From positions 1,609,501 through 1,673,500 of the forward strand of contig NZ_CP015124.1 of assembly GCF_001678945.1 (NCBI RefSeq): a DNA stretch of 64,000 bases, given 5' to 3'. The translations under genes and the position numbers were made by a program. The notes under the pieces are model-generated. The model did not search any database. It was given only the letters and a program-made list of their open reading frames with translations, and was not told the origin of the DNA. Shown here piece after piece: positions 36,767 to 46,173 of this stretch (the stretch's first letter is position 1; the number at the start of each line of letters is the position of its first letter). Source of the DNA: Phaeobacter gallaeciensis (GTDB lineage Bacteria > Pseudomonadota > Alphaproteobacteria > Rhodobacterales > Rhodobacteraceae).

Positions 36767-37603
36767 TCAGCCCGCTGCTTTGCGCTGCCCCAGGATACCC
36801 TGCAGCTTCTCAGCCGTGGCGCATCCAATCCGGTTGTGTTCCTTCGGCCCCAGCATATGGCGCGCTGTCGGCAGGTCGAGCGGCCCCATATCCATGCCCA
36901 TCACGTCATTTGCCAGCCCTGCGGTGGCAACGGGGAGCTCTACCACCCCTTTGACCAAGGGCCTCAGAGAATCGACCATCGCCTGATCGACCAGGACCGG
37001 TTCACGTCCGAACATTCCCACACCACCCAGATTATAGCGCAGCCACAGCAGCACCAACCGTCCGTCCATCGCAGTGATGAGATCACCCATGCGACTGACC
37101 CACACAGATTGCAGATGCAGGCAGAGGGTTTCAAACCGCTCCTCAGAGACGTTTTTGAGCTCGGTCAGGAGATGCTTGTTGAAATGAAACTCGGTGAAAT
37201 CCACTTCCGGAAAAAGGGCCTTCAGTTCAGGGCGGGCTTGCAGGAACCGGTCATTCCGGCGCGGATGCACCCGGTAATATTTATTCGACAGGTTCTGGGC
37301 GCCCAGAAGCTGGAAGACAGCGATATCTGATTCCTTAGCCACCCTCATAAGGCTGTCATCGCTCATGAAACTGTCCAGCCCCGCGTTCACACCACCAAGG
37401 TTGATGCATGGCACATCCAGCAGGGATTCGGCGACGGCGGGAAACGGCTCAGCCACAAAGCGACCAAACACCTCTGTTCCGCCCAGAAATGCGATATAAG
37501 GTTCATTCAAGTCGCGTTCGGGTCCACGTACCTGCAGCCTTGAGCCTGCATAGCAACATGTTCCACCCGAAAGCGTCGAAACGCTTTGGAGTTCGTAACT
37601 CAT
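36767..37603 (-). CDS. Uncharacterised DUF6473-like protein
   Basis: 278 residues starting MSYELQSVSTLSGGTCCYAG. Recognisable blocks are FLGGTEVFGRFVAEPFP, CINLGGVNAGLDSFM, LLGAQNLSNKYYRVHPRRND and DFTEFHFNKHLLTEL. I associate this pattern with DUF6473, common in Rhodobacterales and often near sulfotransferase or glycosyltransferase genes, but the function is unknown. The GG-T-E and N-G-x-NAG motifs resemble a GDSL/SGNH-like hydrolase arrangement; that is speculative. It is divergent from the 3-hydroxybutyryl-CoA dehydrogenase gene. Confidence 0.65.
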   Translation of the reverse strand: MSYELQSVSTLSGGTCCYAGSRLQVRGPERDLNEPYIAFLGGTEVFGRFVAEPFPAVAESLLDVPCINLGGVNAGLDSFMSDDSLMRVAKESDIAVFQLLGAQNLSNKYYRVHPRRNDRFLQARPELKALFPEVDFTEFHFNKHLLTELKNVSEERFETLCLHLQSVWVSRMGDLITAMDGRLVLLWLRYNLGGVGMFGREPVLVDQAMVDSLRPLVKGVVELPVATAGLANDVMGMDMGPLDLPTARHMLGPKEHNRIGCATAEKLQGILGQRKAAG

Positions 37604-37651
37604 AGTCCCACCAATTTTTCACCCGATACTCACTTTGAGCCTGAAAACTTG

Positions 37652-37675
37652 CAAATTTCCTAAAGCTCAAATTTG
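37652..37675. promoter_or_regulatory. Inverted repeat in a divergent promoter region
   Basis: CAAATTT and AAATTTG separated by ten bases, in an AT-rich patch between the divergent DUF6473-like gene and hbd. Symmetry and position fit a regulator operator; no regulator gene lies nearby. Confidence 0.35.
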
Positions 37676-37758
37676 GTTAAAATACCCCTGCGCCAGCCTT
37701 GTGCCCCCCCCGAAACGACCGATAAGATCACCCGGCAGGCAGCCAGGGAGCCATCGGC

Positions 37759-38634
37759 ATGGAAGTCAAAAAAATCGGCGTAATCGGAGCGGGACAGATG
37801 GGCAACGGCATTGCCCATGTCATGGCAGTTGCGGGTTATGACGTTGTTATCAATGATGTAAATCAGACCGCATTGGATGGCGCTATGAGTGCGATCCAGA
37901 AGAACCTGGCCCGGCAGGCCAGTCGCGGCAAGATCAGCGAAGAGGACATGAATGCCGCCCTTGCGCGCATCACTCCGACGCTGGCTCTGCCCGATATCGG
38001 GGCCACCGATCTGGTCATCGAAGCGGCAACCGAGCGTGAAACCATCAAGCAGGCGATCTTTGAAGATCTGCAACCGCATCTGCAGCCGCATACGATTCTC
38101 ACCTCGAACACCTCGTCTATCTCGATCACCCGTCTGGCGAGTCGCACCGACCGCCCCGAACGTTTCATGGGCTTCCACTTCATGAACCCGGTGCCAGTGA
38201 TGCAGCTGGTCGAATTGATCCGCGGTATTGCCACCGACGAGGAGACCTTCACGGCATGTCAGACCGTGGTGGAGCGTCTGGGCAAGACCGCCGCCAGCGC
38301 CGAAGATTTCCCCGCCTTCATCGTCAACCGGATCCTGATGCCGATGATCAACGAAGCCGTCTACACCCTCTATGAAGGGGTTGGGTCGGTGAAATCCATC
38401 GACGAATCGATGAAGCTGGGCGCCAACCATCCGATGGGGCCGCTGGAACTGGCAGACTTCATCGGCCTGGACACCTGTCTTGCCATCATGAACGTGCTGC
38501 ACGACGGGCTGGCCGACACCAAATACCGCCCCTGCCCGCTGCTGACCAAATATGTCGAGGCTGGCTGGCTGGGCCGCAAGACACAGCGCGGGTTCTATGA
38601 CTATCGCGGGGAAACGCCGGTTCCGACGCGCTGA
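37759..38634 (+). CDS. hbd: 3-hydroxybutyryl-CoA dehydrogenase
   Basis: 291 residues. Interconverts 3-hydroxybutyryl-CoA and acetoacetyl-CoA with NAD(P). The Rossmann motif GVIGAGQMGNGIAHVMA is at residues 7-23; the catalytic His is in GFHFMNPVPVMQLVE, with the partner ILTSNTSSISIT. The C-terminal dimer domain ends KTQRGFYDYRGE. The single-domain length fits PaaH/Hbd rather than fused FadB. GGGAG lies nine bases before the ATG. It follows the etf genes after 1.1 kb, a frequent grouping in this order of bacteria, interrupted here by the DUF6473-like gene. Confidence 0.95.
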   Translation: MEVKKIGVIGAGQMGNGIAHVMAVAGYDVVINDVNQTALDGAMSAIQKNLARQASRGKISEEDMNAALARITPTLALPDIGATDLVIEAATERETIKQAIFEDLQPHLQPHTILTSNTSSISITRLASRTDRPERFMGFHFMNPVPVMQLVELIRGIATDEETFTACQTVVERLGKTAASAEDFPAFIVNRILMPMINEAVYTLYEGVGSVKSIDESMKLGANHPMGPLELADFIGLDTCLAIMNVLHDGLADTKYRPCPLLTKYVEAGWLGRKTQRGFYDYRGETPVPTR

Positions 38635-38745
38635 TCACCGGGCTTTACAGACTGCTGCGGCGACGGCCCTATCCAAGGGCCTGCCCCGCAGCGGTCAAGC
38701 CGCTGCAGCGCGTCCTGTAGCGCATCCATCATTGCAGAAAGCGGA

Positions 38746-39669
38746 TTACTTGTCGTCAGTCGGAGTTTTACTGCCCAGCGACAAGGTATGCTCTCGCAGC
38801 CACGCCATGAAGCCGCGCGGATCGCTGTGCAGCCGCTCCATCTGCGCATCCGTCAGCGGCTCTCCGACCACCGGCGCCTGCGGCTTGTTGCAGGAGCGCA
38901 CGATTTCATGCAGCAGCAGCCCCTGACGCAGGATCGGAGAGATCCGGCAGGCGATCTGATACCAGCGCGAATTCGACCCCGGGAAGAAGATCGGAACCAC
39001 ACGCGCGCCAGAACGGCGGATCAGCTGCGCGGTGAACACATTCCACTCCTGCTCGATAGCAGGGCCAAACCAGCTGTCCGACGACATCACCACACCCGAC
39101 GGGAACAGCGCCACAACGCCGCCTTCCTTCAGATGGGCCATGGTCTTGGCTCGCATTTCCACCATCTTGCGCTGCGCTTCAGGGTCATGGGGGAACGGCA
39201 CCGGGATCATGAAGGAGGTCGCCGCCTCATCAAGCCCCGTCAGGACCGAACGCGTCAGAATTCGGTAATCAAGCCGGATGCGACCAATCAGGTCAGCAAA
39301 GATCATGCCATCGACCATTCCGTGCGGGTGGTTCGCCACGATCACAACCGGACCTTCGGCGGGAATGTTGCGGATCTGCTCTTCGGGCGTCAGCAGATCG
39401 ATCCCCATCACGTTCAACGCGCCGCGCCAGAATTTCTGGCCGCGGTACTGGGCGTTCTGCTTTTCGAACTTCTTGACCATGCGCAGAATGGTCAGCTTGC
39501 CGGTGAACCATTCGATGGCGCGGATGGCAAGCGAGGTCCAGCGGTCGTCAAAGGAATTGGCATAGGTCAGGGTGCGCCGGTCATAGACCTCGCCCGTCTC
39601 CGACTCTGCCTTCAGGCCGCCGTCATGGTCATGCGCCGTATCCGCCACTTTGCCCTTCCCGTCTTCCAC
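38746..39669 (-). CDS. Lysophospholipid acyltransferase family protein (hemolysin/PlsC-like)
   Basis: 307 residues. The acyltransferase motif appears as ANHPHGMVDGMIFADLI, a variant of the HX4D catalytic pair with His and Asp in NHPHGMVD. The substrate-site GGVVALFPSGVVMSSD and the late VPIFFPGSNSRWYQ follow. Relatives with this pattern include OlsA-like and hemolysin-related acyltransferases. The assigned start is a GTG with no strong ribosome site; a second GTG nine codons in has AAGGG and is also possible. It begins 15 bases after the HPr stop and so probably ends the chvI-to-ptsH operon. Confidence 0.8.
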   Translation of the reverse strand: MEDGKGKVADTAHDHDGGLKAESETGEVYDRRTLTYANSFDDRWTSLAIRAIEWFTGKLTILRMVKKFEKQNAQYRGQKFWRGALNVMGIDLLTPEEQIRNIPAEGPVVIVANHPHGMVDGMIFADLIGRIRLDYRILTRSVLTGLDEAATSFMIPVPFPHDPEAQRKMVEMRAKTMAHLKEGGVVALFPSGVVMSSDSWFGPAIEQEWNVFTAQLIRRSGARVVPIFFPGSNSRWYQIACRISPILRQGLLLHEIVRSCNKPQAPVVGEPLTDAQMERLHSDPRGFMAWLREHTLSLGSKTPTDDK

Positions 39670-39684
39670 AGGTGCTTGTGCCCT

Positions 39685-39954
39685 TCAGTATCCTTCGCCG
39701 AATTTGTCGGCGACAAGAGCCTCCAAAGCCTCTGCCAGAGCCTCTGCGTCCGGCCCCGAAGTATCGACGTCAATAGTCGTTCCTTTCGAGGCTGCCAACA
39801 TCAAAAGCCCCATGATACTGTCGCCGGAAGCTGACAGACCGTCCTTTGAAACCTCAGCCGTGGCATCAAAGCCTTCGACCACTTCGACCAGCTTTGCGGA
39901 GGCACGCGCATGCAGGCCTTTTTCATTTATGATCTTCAGCGTTTTAACTGCCAT
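39685..39954 (-). CDS. ptsH: HPr phosphocarrier protein of an incomplete (regulatory) PTS
   Basis: 89 residues. The active-site His is in EKGLHARASAK (about residue 15) and the regulatory serine in SGDSIMGLLML (about residue 46). The latter is the target of HPr kinase, whose gene is in the same operon. No sugar permease is present nearby; in alphaproteobacteria such PTS modules signal rather than transport (family knowledge). It begins nine bases after the EIIA stop. Confidence 0.96.
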   Translation of the reverse strand: MAVKTLKIINEKGLHARASAKLVEVVEGFDATAEVSKDGLSASGDSIMGLLMLAASKGTTIDVDTSGPDAEALAEALEALVADKFGEGY

Positions 39955-39963
39955 TGAAGTGTC

Positions 39964-40362
39964 TTACTCCCCTGCGGGGTTAATGTTCTGCGAGTTGATG
40001 TATTTGCGACCCGCCTCCATCGCCTGGCGCACGGCATCGGCAACCGGCAGGTGGCGGGATTTTGCCAGCTTGATCAGCATCGGAAGATTGGCGCCGTAAA
40101 GGATGCGCCGATCCGTGGGCGCACAGGCCCGTAGGCTGAGATTGGACGGAGAGCCACCAAACAGGTCTGTAACGATCACAACGCCATCGCCGGTGTCCAC
40201 ATCGTCGGCCGCAATACAGATTTCGCGCTGTTTGTCGTCACGGTCATCGTCAGGCGCAATGGTAATCGCACGCAGGTTCGGCTGCTCGCCAACCACATGC
40301 TCAACGGCGGCCAGATACTCTCTGGCCAGCCCCCCATGCGCGACAATAACAATCCCGATCAA
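39964..40362 (-). CDS. PTS EIIA component, mannose family
   Basis: 132 residues. The active-site His is in IVIVAHGGLAREY (residue 9). VVIVTDLFGGSPSNLSLR is the conserved phosphate-site block. It accepts phosphate from HPr; with no EIIB/EIIC here it likely acts on regulatory partners. The start is a TTG with GAGAGG five bases upstream, supported by the family-typical MIGIVIVAHGG. It lies between rapZ and ptsH. Confidence 0.93.
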   Translation of the reverse strand: MIGIVIVAHGGLAREYLAAVEHVVGEQPNLRAITIAPDDDRDDKQREICIAADDVDTGDGVVIVTDLFGGSPSNLSLRACAPTDRRILYGANLPMLIKLAKSRHLPVADAVRQAMEAGRKYINSQNINPAGE

Positions 40363-40383
40363 CCCGGCCTCTCCGTTCCGCTG

Positions 40384-41250
40384 TTAGCGCTGCAGCTCGC
40401 GATGTCTAATTGACACCTGCTGCCCGTCTTCCGCAAGGGTCTTAGCCAGGGTTTCTGCCAGGGTCACCGAACGATGTTGCCCACCGGTACAGCCAAAGGC
40501 GATGGAGAGATGCGATTTCCCTTCGCTGCGAAAGGCGGGCAACAAAAACCGGACCATATCCACCACCCGCGCCATGAACCCGTCATACAGCGGGTCCTGT
40601 TTCACATAGTCCTGAACCGCAGCGTCGCGGCCATTCAGCGACCGCAGTGCCTCTTCCCAATAGGGGTTTGCCAGGAACCGGCAATCAAAGACCAGATCGA
40701 CGCTGCGCGGCACACCGCGTTTGTAGGAAAAACTTTGTACGGACAGGGCCAGCGACCGCCCATCCGGCGCGAACCAATGTTCAATCTCGGCCTTCAGCTG
40801 GTGCACATTCATTTCGGAGGTGTCGAGCAGCATATCCGCGCGTTCTCGAATTGGCGCCATCAGGTCCTGCTCCCGCGCCACGCCAACCTCGGGCGTTTCT
40901 GCCGGGGCCAGTGGGTGCCTGCGCCGTGTTTCCGAATAACGCCGCAACAGAACATCGGGACGGGCATCCAGATAAAGAACCGTCAGCTCCGCGTCCTGCC
41001 GCGCCGCCAGCATTTCAATCATGTCGAGAAGGGCACCCGGGGCGAAATCCCGGTTGCGGCTGTCCAGCCCCAACGCCATTGGCGCGCTCACCCCTGCCGC
41101 TTCGATCAGGATCGGCAGCAGCCGCAGCGGCAGGTTGTCAATCGCCTCGAACCCCAGATCCTCCAGCACATTGATCGCCGTGGTGCGCCCGGCGCCGGAC
41201 GGACCGGTGACCAGAACGATCGGCTGTGCATCGGGATCGACGTCAGGCAT
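40384..41250 (-). CDS. rapZ: RNase adapter protein RapZ / YvcJ-like P-loop NTPase
   Basis: 288 residues. The Walker A is VTGPSGAGRTTA near residue 14. Later blocks DNLPLRLLP, LGLDSRNRDF, YLDARPDVLLRRYSETRRRH and the C-terminal SIAFGCTGGQHRSVTLAE are diagnostic of the family. In E. coli RapZ regulates glucosamine-6-phosphate synthase through small RNAs; the role in alphaproteobacteria is less clear. It overlaps hprK by eight bases, so they are translated together. Confidence 0.96.
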   Translation of the reverse strand: MPDVDPDAQPIVLVTGPSGAGRTTAINVLEDLGFEAIDNLPLRLLPILIEAAGVSAPMALGLDSRNRDFAPGALLDMIEMLAARQDAELTVLYLDARPDVLLRRYSETRRRHPLAPAETPEVGVAREQDLMAPIRERADMLLDTSEMNVHQLKAEIEHWFAPDGRSLALSVQSFSYKRGVPRSVDLVFDCRFLANPYWEEALRSLNGRDAAVQDYVKQDPLYDGFMARVVDMVRFLLPAFRSEGKSHLSIAFGCTGGQHRSVTLAETLAKTLAEDGQQVSIRHRELQR

Positions 41251-41683
41251 CAGGGTTCAGGGCTCCACATTTCAGATACTGCAACAGGGCCGGAGCGAAA
41301 TGCGTTGCCTCCACGCGGTGTATCACGGGAAGATCCAGCCCCAGAATCGTTTCGGCAGACTGGGCCGGAAGCCGCCCGTCTGCAAGCCGGTCCAAGTCCA
41401 CAATGGCACAGACAGCCGCCTGAGCGGTGTTTTCCGCGTGCAGGATGCCCAGACCGCGCGCTTCGATCAGGCCTGCGGTTGCCTTGGGTGGCCGCGCCAC
41501 GACGGATCCATCATGAAGCGTGAGCAAAACCCGGTCGTCCGCGACCAGCTGCGCTCCATAGGCCATCAAATGCAGGGCCAGCGCCGATTTCCCACTGCCG
41601 GAAGCCCCCCGGATCAGGAGGCCACGCCCGTCAAGCGCTACACAGGAGGCATGTATACAATGGCTAAGGTCCTGCACCATCAC
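41243..41683 (-). CDS. hprK: HPr kinase/phosphorylase, short form (C-terminal domain only)
   Basis: 146 residues, about half the length of the 310-residue Firmicutes enzymes: the N-terminal domain is missing, as is usual in alphaproteobacteria. The Walker A is IRGASGSGKSALALHLM; the later block GLIEARGLGILHAENTA matches the HprK family signature. It phosphorylates and dephosphorylates Ser46 of HPr. The frame begins GTG-ATG-GTG, so the exact start is uncertain by one or two codons. It starts about 20 bases after the chvG stop. Confidence 0.94.
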   Translation of the reverse strand: MMVQDLSHCIHASCVALDGRGLLIRGASGSGKSALALHLMAYGAQLVADDRVLLTLHDGSVVARPPKATAGLIEARGLGILHAENTAQAAVCAIVDLDRLADGRLPAQSAETILGLDLPVIHRVEATHFAPALLQYLKCGALNPDA

Positions 41684-41701
41684 AGGACCATCACAAGAGG
41701 A

Positions 41702-43417
41702 TCACACCGGCAGGCCGACCACAAACCGCGCACCCAGCGGTTCAGAGGTGATGTCGGCTTCGGTCGGCCGGATATTCTCGGCCCAGATCACACCGCCATG
41801 CGCTTCGACGATCTGCTTTGAAATCGCCAGTCCAAGGCCAGAGTTATTGCCAAAATGCTCTTCCGGGCGCTGTGAGTAGAAGCGTTTAAAAATGTTCGAT
41901 AGCGCCTGTTCGGGAATGCCCGGGCCGGTGTCCTCGACCACAATCAGCACCCGATTGGCCCGGCGTCGCGCCCAGACACGGATCGCATCGCCATCTTCGC
42001 AAAAGGAAATCGCATTGGTGATCAGGTTGACGAACACCTGCGCCAGACGCGCCTCAAGTCCCTGAAGCATGATCGGTTGCGGCGGCAAGTCGGCGATATA
42101 GTCGATCCCCTTGGAGCGGGCATCTTCGCCAAGGAACTGGTTGAGATTGCCCAGCATGGTCAGGAGGTCGAATTCTTCTTCTTCTTCCTTGACCAGTTCG
42201 GCATCCAGTCGGGAAGCATTCGAGATATCGCTCACCAGCCGGTCAAGGCGGCGCACGTCGTGTTCGATCACTTCCATAAGCTTCTCCCGTTGGTCTTCGC
42301 GCTTTACCATCCGCAAGGTCCCGACTGCAGATTGCAGACTCGCCAAGGGATTCTTGATCTCATGTGCCACATCAGCTGCAAATTGTTCGTTACTATCGAT
42401 GCGACTGTAGAGCGCTTTTACCATTCCGCGCAGCGCCCGGCTGAGACGACCAATCTCGTCAGGCCGTGCAGAGAGGTCCGGGATACGTACCCGGCCGGGG
42501 TGACTTTTTCGGGCATCACGGTCGCGCCCGCTTTCCGCAGCCTCTGCCAGATCGGCAAGAGGATTGGCTATGGTCGAGGCAAGAACCAGGCTGAGCCCGA
42601 CGGAAACCAGCAGCGCCACGACGAACATCTGCAACACGCGCTCGCGCTCACCACGCACCAGCGCGTCGATTTCTCCGATGGGAGAGGCCAGGGCCACCAC
42701 TCCGATGACCTGTCCGTTGTGAAGAATCGGGGCTGCCGCCGAGAAGACCGTACCCCCCCTGGTATCTACGGCAGTATCAACTGTTGCTCCGGCGCCAAGG
42801 GTGTGCTCCGCCAACCGGCCCAATTGCGCCTCGAGCGTAAGCCCCGCATCGGCGGTGTTTTCCCCGGATTTGAACACACTGCCCGCCGCCGACCACAGCG
42901 CCGACAGCCCGTCGGAGATCAGAGTTTTACCCTTTTGATTTTCATTCAGAGCATTCAACGCATCCGAGCGCGCAACGCCTGTGACGCTGGCGATCAGGGT
43001 GCCACTAGCATCGAATACCATGGCTTCGACCCCGCCCCGCAGGCTGATGCCGGACAGGGTGCCCTCGGCATCGATGCCGTCACCGGTGGCAAAGCTGACG
43101 CCGCCCACCGCAGGCAATTCAGCTTCGAACACATTTGCGATCAGGGTTGCTTCGGACACTAGCGCGCCCGCCTTTTGGCGAACCAGGCTCTGCCGCGAGG
43201 AGTTAAGGTAGAGAATCCCAGCGACAAGGATGATCAGTGCGATCAGGTTGAAGGTGATGATTTTCCGTGTCAAAGGCGAGCCTTTGAGCGAAAATACCCC
43301 GCGGCTGGCCCGGCGCACCTGCATCTCTTCCGTCACCGTTTGCTCTGGAGCGACCCAATCGTCGCCCAGAACCACATCCTCACCGGATGGTGGCGGTGTG
43401 CTGCCGGTATCGCGCAT
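41702..43417 (-). CDS. chvG: Sensor histidine kinase ChvG
   Basis: 571 residues. A cytoplasmic N-terminus of about 50 residues precedes the first membrane helix (IITFNLIALIILVAGILYLN). A periplasmic stimulus-sensing domain, a second helix (MFVVALLVSVGLSLVLAS) and HAMP follow. The phosphoacceptor His is in VAHEIKNPLASLQ, with HATPase blocks VEDTGPGIPEQAL and SGLGLAISKQIVE. In relatives it responds to acid or envelope stress through ExoR. I use the ATG at 43417, which has GGAGG nine bases upstream, rather than the TTG at 43435. It is 32 bases behind chvI. Confidence 0.95.
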   Translation of the reverse strand: MRDTGSTPPPSGEDVVLGDDWVAPEQTVTEEMQVRRASRGVFSLKGSPLTRKIITFNLIALIILVAGILYLNSSRQSLVRQKAGALVSEATLIANVFEAELPAVGGVSFATGDGIDAEGTLSGISLRGGVEAMVFDASGTLIASVTGVARSDALNALNENQKGKTLISDGLSALWSAAGSVFKSGENTADAGLTLEAQLGRLAEHTLGAGATVDTAVDTRGGTVFSAAAPILHNGQVIGVVALASPIGEIDALVRGERERVLQMFVVALLVSVGLSLVLASTIANPLADLAEAAESGRDRDARKSHPGRVRIPDLSARPDEIGRLSRALRGMVKALYSRIDSNEQFAADVAHEIKNPLASLQSAVGTLRMVKREDQREKLMEVIEHDVRRLDRLVSDISNASRLDAELVKEEEEEFDLLTMLGNLNQFLGEDARSKGIDYIADLPPQPIMLQGLEARLAQVFVNLITNAISFCEDGDAIRVWARRRANRVLIVVEDTGPGIPEQALSNIFKRFYSQRPEEHFGNNSGLGLAISKQIVEAHGGVIWAENIRPTEADITSEPLGARFVVGLPV

Positions 43418-43449
43418 ATCCCCCTGCCTCCCCAAACCGGATCTGACTC

Positions 43450-44157
43450 TTACTCTTCGTTGTAGCGGTAACCGATCCCATACAGCGTCTCGATCGCCGC
43501 AAAGTCGGAATCCGCGCTGCGCATCTTTTTGCGCAGGCGTTTGATGTGGCTATCGATGGTGCGGTCATCCACATAGACCTGATCGTCATAGGCCACATCC
43601 ATCAGCTGATCGCGGCTTTTGACGAAACCGGGCCGCTGGGCCAGCGCCTGCAGCAGGAGGAACTCGGTCACGGTGAGCGAGACATCCTTGCCCTTCCAGC
43701 TGACCGCATGACGCAGCGGGTCCATACGTAGGTTGCCGCGCTCCATGACCTTGGTCTCTGTAACCGCAGCGCCTTCTACCGCGTCGCCGTTGATTGCTTC
43801 CTGGCGCCGCAGCAGGGCACGGATGCGTTCGACCAGCAGGCGTTGCGAAAACGGTTTCTTGACGTAGTCATCCGCCCCCATGCGCAGACCGAGAACTTCG
43901 TCGATCTCATCGTCCTTGGAGGTGAGGAAGATCACCGGCATCTGCGATTTCTGCCGCAGACGCTGCAGCAGATCCATGCCGTCCATGCGCGGCATCTTGA
44001 TGTCCAGCACGGCCATATCCGGAAGCTTCTTGTTAAAAGCATCCAGGGCGGCCTGACCGTCGTTGTAGGTTTCGACCTCGAACCCTTCTGCCTCCAGCGT
44101 CATAGCCACCGAAGTCAGGATGTTTCTGTCGTCGTCCACCAAAGCAATCTTTGACAT
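43450..44157 (-). CDS. chvI: Response regulator ChvI
   Basis: 235 residues. The receiver domain has acidic pocket VDDDRN, phosphoacceptor Asp in [13 protein letters not shown] and Lys in YVKKPFSQR. The OmpR-type winged helix ends [15 protein letters not shown]...[10 protein letters not shown]. It pairs with ChvG behind it. In other alphaproteobacteria ChvI regulates envelope, acid-response and pckA genes; pckA is divergent here. Confidence 0.96.
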   Translation of the reverse strand: MSKIALVDDDRNILTSVAMTLEAEGFEVETYNDGQAALDAFNKKLPDMAVLDIKMPRMDGMDLLQRLRQKSQMPVIFLTSKDDEIDEVLGLRMGADDYVKKPFSQRLLVERIRALLRRQEAINGDAVEGAAVTETKVMERGNLRMDPLRHAVSWKGKDVSLTVTEFLLLQALAQRPGFVKSRDQLMDVAYDDQVYVDDRTIDSHIKRLRKKMRSADSDFAAIETLYGIGYRYNEE

Positions 44158-44500
44158 TGAATGCGCCCCTAAATCACTGCTCAGCTTTTCGCTTTTTACA
44201 TTCCTTAATCGCCCTTCTCAGGCTGCGAATCAATCCCCATTGGCGAATCACGGCACCTTTGGGCCGCAATTAAGGCAAAAATGTCTTAGCACTCACTGAA
44301 GAAAGCGCTTCCTTTTGGCGACAAAAAAAATGGTTGCGCTAAACGTTCACTTGATGGCGCTAACTGCGCCAAAGCGTCCTGTTCACCGTGTAAAACGTCA
44401 TGTTAAGACCCGGCTCACCGGTGTCGCTACCGGTGAATTGCCCCACGGCGCGGCTTTAGATGTATGCGGCTTCAAGCAGCCGCCACAGGAGAAAGAACAC
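44158..44500. promoter_or_regulatory. Divergent chvI/pckA regulatory region with two inverted repeats
   Basis: 343 bases between divergent genes. TGGCGC-TAACT-GCGCCA at 44355-44371 is a perfect six-base-pair inverted repeat, of the LacI-family operator style. TCACCGGT-6-ACCGGTGA at 44415-44436 is an eight-base-pair inverted repeat in the pckA leader and could be a second operator or an RNA hairpin. ChvI, a PckR-like repressor or both could act here; none was proven. No credible reading frame fills the gap: the frame reaching up to 44315 has no family support. Confidence 0.45.
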
Positions 44501-46099
44501 ATGGCATCAGGACGGGTGAACCCACAATTCCGCCTCGAAGATCAAGGTATCGAGGGTCTGGGCAATGTCCATTACAACCTGATGGAGCCCGCGCTGATCG
44601 AAGCGGCGCTGAAACGGGATGAAGGCACACTGGGCAACGGCGGCGCCTTTCTCGTGACCACCGGCAAATTCACCGGTCGCTCCCCCAAGGACAAGCACGT
44701 GGTCAAGACCGAAGCGGTTGCAGACACCATCTGGTGGGAAAACAACGCCGAGATGAGCCCCGAAGGCTTTGACGCGCTTTATGCCGACATGCTGGAGCAC
44801 ATGAAGGGTCGCGACTACTTCGTGCAGGATCTGGTTGGCGGTGCGGACCCTGCCCACGCGATCAACGTGCGCATGGTGACCGAACTTGCCTGGCACAGCC
44901 TGTTCATCCGCCACCTGCTGCGCCGTCCCGACCGCGAGGATCTGGACGAGTTCATGGCAGATTTCACCATCATCAACTGCCCCAGCTTCCAGGCTGACCC
45001 GGCCAAGCACAACTGCCGCAGCGAAACCGTGATCGCGCTGAACTTCGACAAGAAGCTGATCCTGATCGGCGGCACCGAATACGCGGGCGAGAACAAGAAA
45101 TCGGTCTTCACCCTGCTGAACTACCTGCTGCCGGAAAAAGGCATCATGCCGATGCACTGCTCGGCCAACCACGCCAAGGGCAACCCGGTCGACGCCGCCG
45201 TGTTCTTTGGCCTGTCCGGCACCGGCAAGACCACCCTGTCCGCCGACCCCGACCGCGTGCTGATCGGTGATGACGAACATGGCTGGGCCGACAACGGCAC
45301 CTTCAATTTCGAAGGTGGCTGCTATGCCAAGACCATCAACCTGAACCCCGAGGCGGAGCCGGAAATCTACGCCACCACCTCCAAGTTCGGCACCGTGATC
45401 GAAAACATGGTCTTCGACCCCGAGACCTTTGAGCTCGACTTTGACGACGACAGCCTGACCGCCAACATGCGCTGCGCCTACCCGCTGGAGTATATCTCCA
45501 ACGCGTCTGACACCGCGCGTGGCGGTCACCCCAAGAACATCATCATGCTGACCTGCGATGCCTTCGGTGTGCTGCCTCCGATCGCGCGGCTGACCCCGGC
45601 GCAGGCGATGTATCACTTCCTGTCGGGCTTCACCTCCAAGGTGGCCGGAACCGAGCGCGGCGTGACCGAGCCGGAGCCGACCTTCTCCACCTGCTTTGGC
45701 GCGCCCTTCATGCCGCGCCGCCCCGAGGTCTACGGCAACCTGCTGCGTGACAAGATCGCCCAGCATGGCGCAACCTGCTGGCTGGTGAACACCGGCTGGA
45801 CCGGTGGTGCCTATGGCATCGGTTCGCGGATGCCGATCAAGGCGACCCGCGGCCTGCTGACTGCCGCGCTGGACGGCTCGCTGGCAGAGGTCGAGTTCCG
45901 CAAGGACTCCAACTTCGGCTTTGACGTGCCGGTCGCCGTGCCCGGCGTTGCAGAAGTTCTGCTGGACCCGCGCCGCACTTGGGACGATCAGGACGCCTAC
46001 GACAAGCAGGCCGCCAAACTGGTTCAGATGTTCGCAGACAACTTCGAACAGTATCTGCCCTACATCGACGAAGATGTGAAAGCCGCCGCAATCGGCTAA
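44501..46099 (+). CDS. pckA: Phosphoenolpyruvate carboxykinase (ATP)
   Basis: 532 residues. Converts oxaloacetate and ATP to phosphoenolpyruvate, the entry into gluconeogenesis. The kinase-2/P-loop block [17 protein letters not shown] is near residue 240, with the metal site in [21 protein letters not shown] and [18 protein letters not shown] lies properly ahead of the ATG, and family starts match [16 protein letters not shown]. It is divergent from chvI and ends in a strong terminator. Confidence 0.98.
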   Translation: MASGRVNPQFRLEDQGIEGLGNVHYNLMEPALIEAALKRDEGTLGNGGAFLVTTGKFTGRSPKDKHVVKTEAVADTIWWENNAEMSPEGFDALYADMLEHMKGRDYFVQDLVGGADPAHAINVRMVTELAWHSLFIRHLLRRPDREDLDEFMADFTIINCPSFQADPAKHNCRSETVIALNFDKKLILIGGTEYAGENKKSVFTLLNYLLPEKGIMPMHCSANHAKGNPVDAAVFFGLSGTGKTTLSADPDRVLIGDDEHGWADNGTFNFEGGCYAKTINLNPEAEPEIYATTSKFGTVIENMVFDPETFELDFDDDSLTANMRCAYPLEYISNASDTARGGHPKNIIMLTCDAFGVLPPIARLTPAQAMYHFLSGFTSKVAGTERGVTEPEPTFSTCFGAPFMPRRPEVYGNLLRDKIAQHGATCWLVNTGWTGGAYGIGSRMPIKATRGLLTAALDGSLAEVEFRKDSNFGFDVPVAVPGVAEVLLDPRRTWDDQDAYDKQAAKLVQMFADNFEQYLPYIDEDVKAAAIG

Positions 46100-46119
46100 A
46101 CTCTTCGTCAGATCAAACG

Positions 46120-46146
46120 AAAAACCCGGCCAGTGGCCGGGTTTTT
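46120..46146 (+). terminator. Terminator of pckA
   Basis: Stem of 12 base pairs AAAAACCCGGCC/GGCCGGGTTTTT with an AGT loop and a T-run. It also faces the converging dgt gene, whose stop is 28 bases on. Confidence 0.93.
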
Positions 46147-46173
46147 TGTTTCATGAGAGATCCGGTATCCTGA

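Noticed and set aside
44507-45766. A 419-codon minus-strand frame opposite pckA
   Set aside because: Antisense shadow of pckA.
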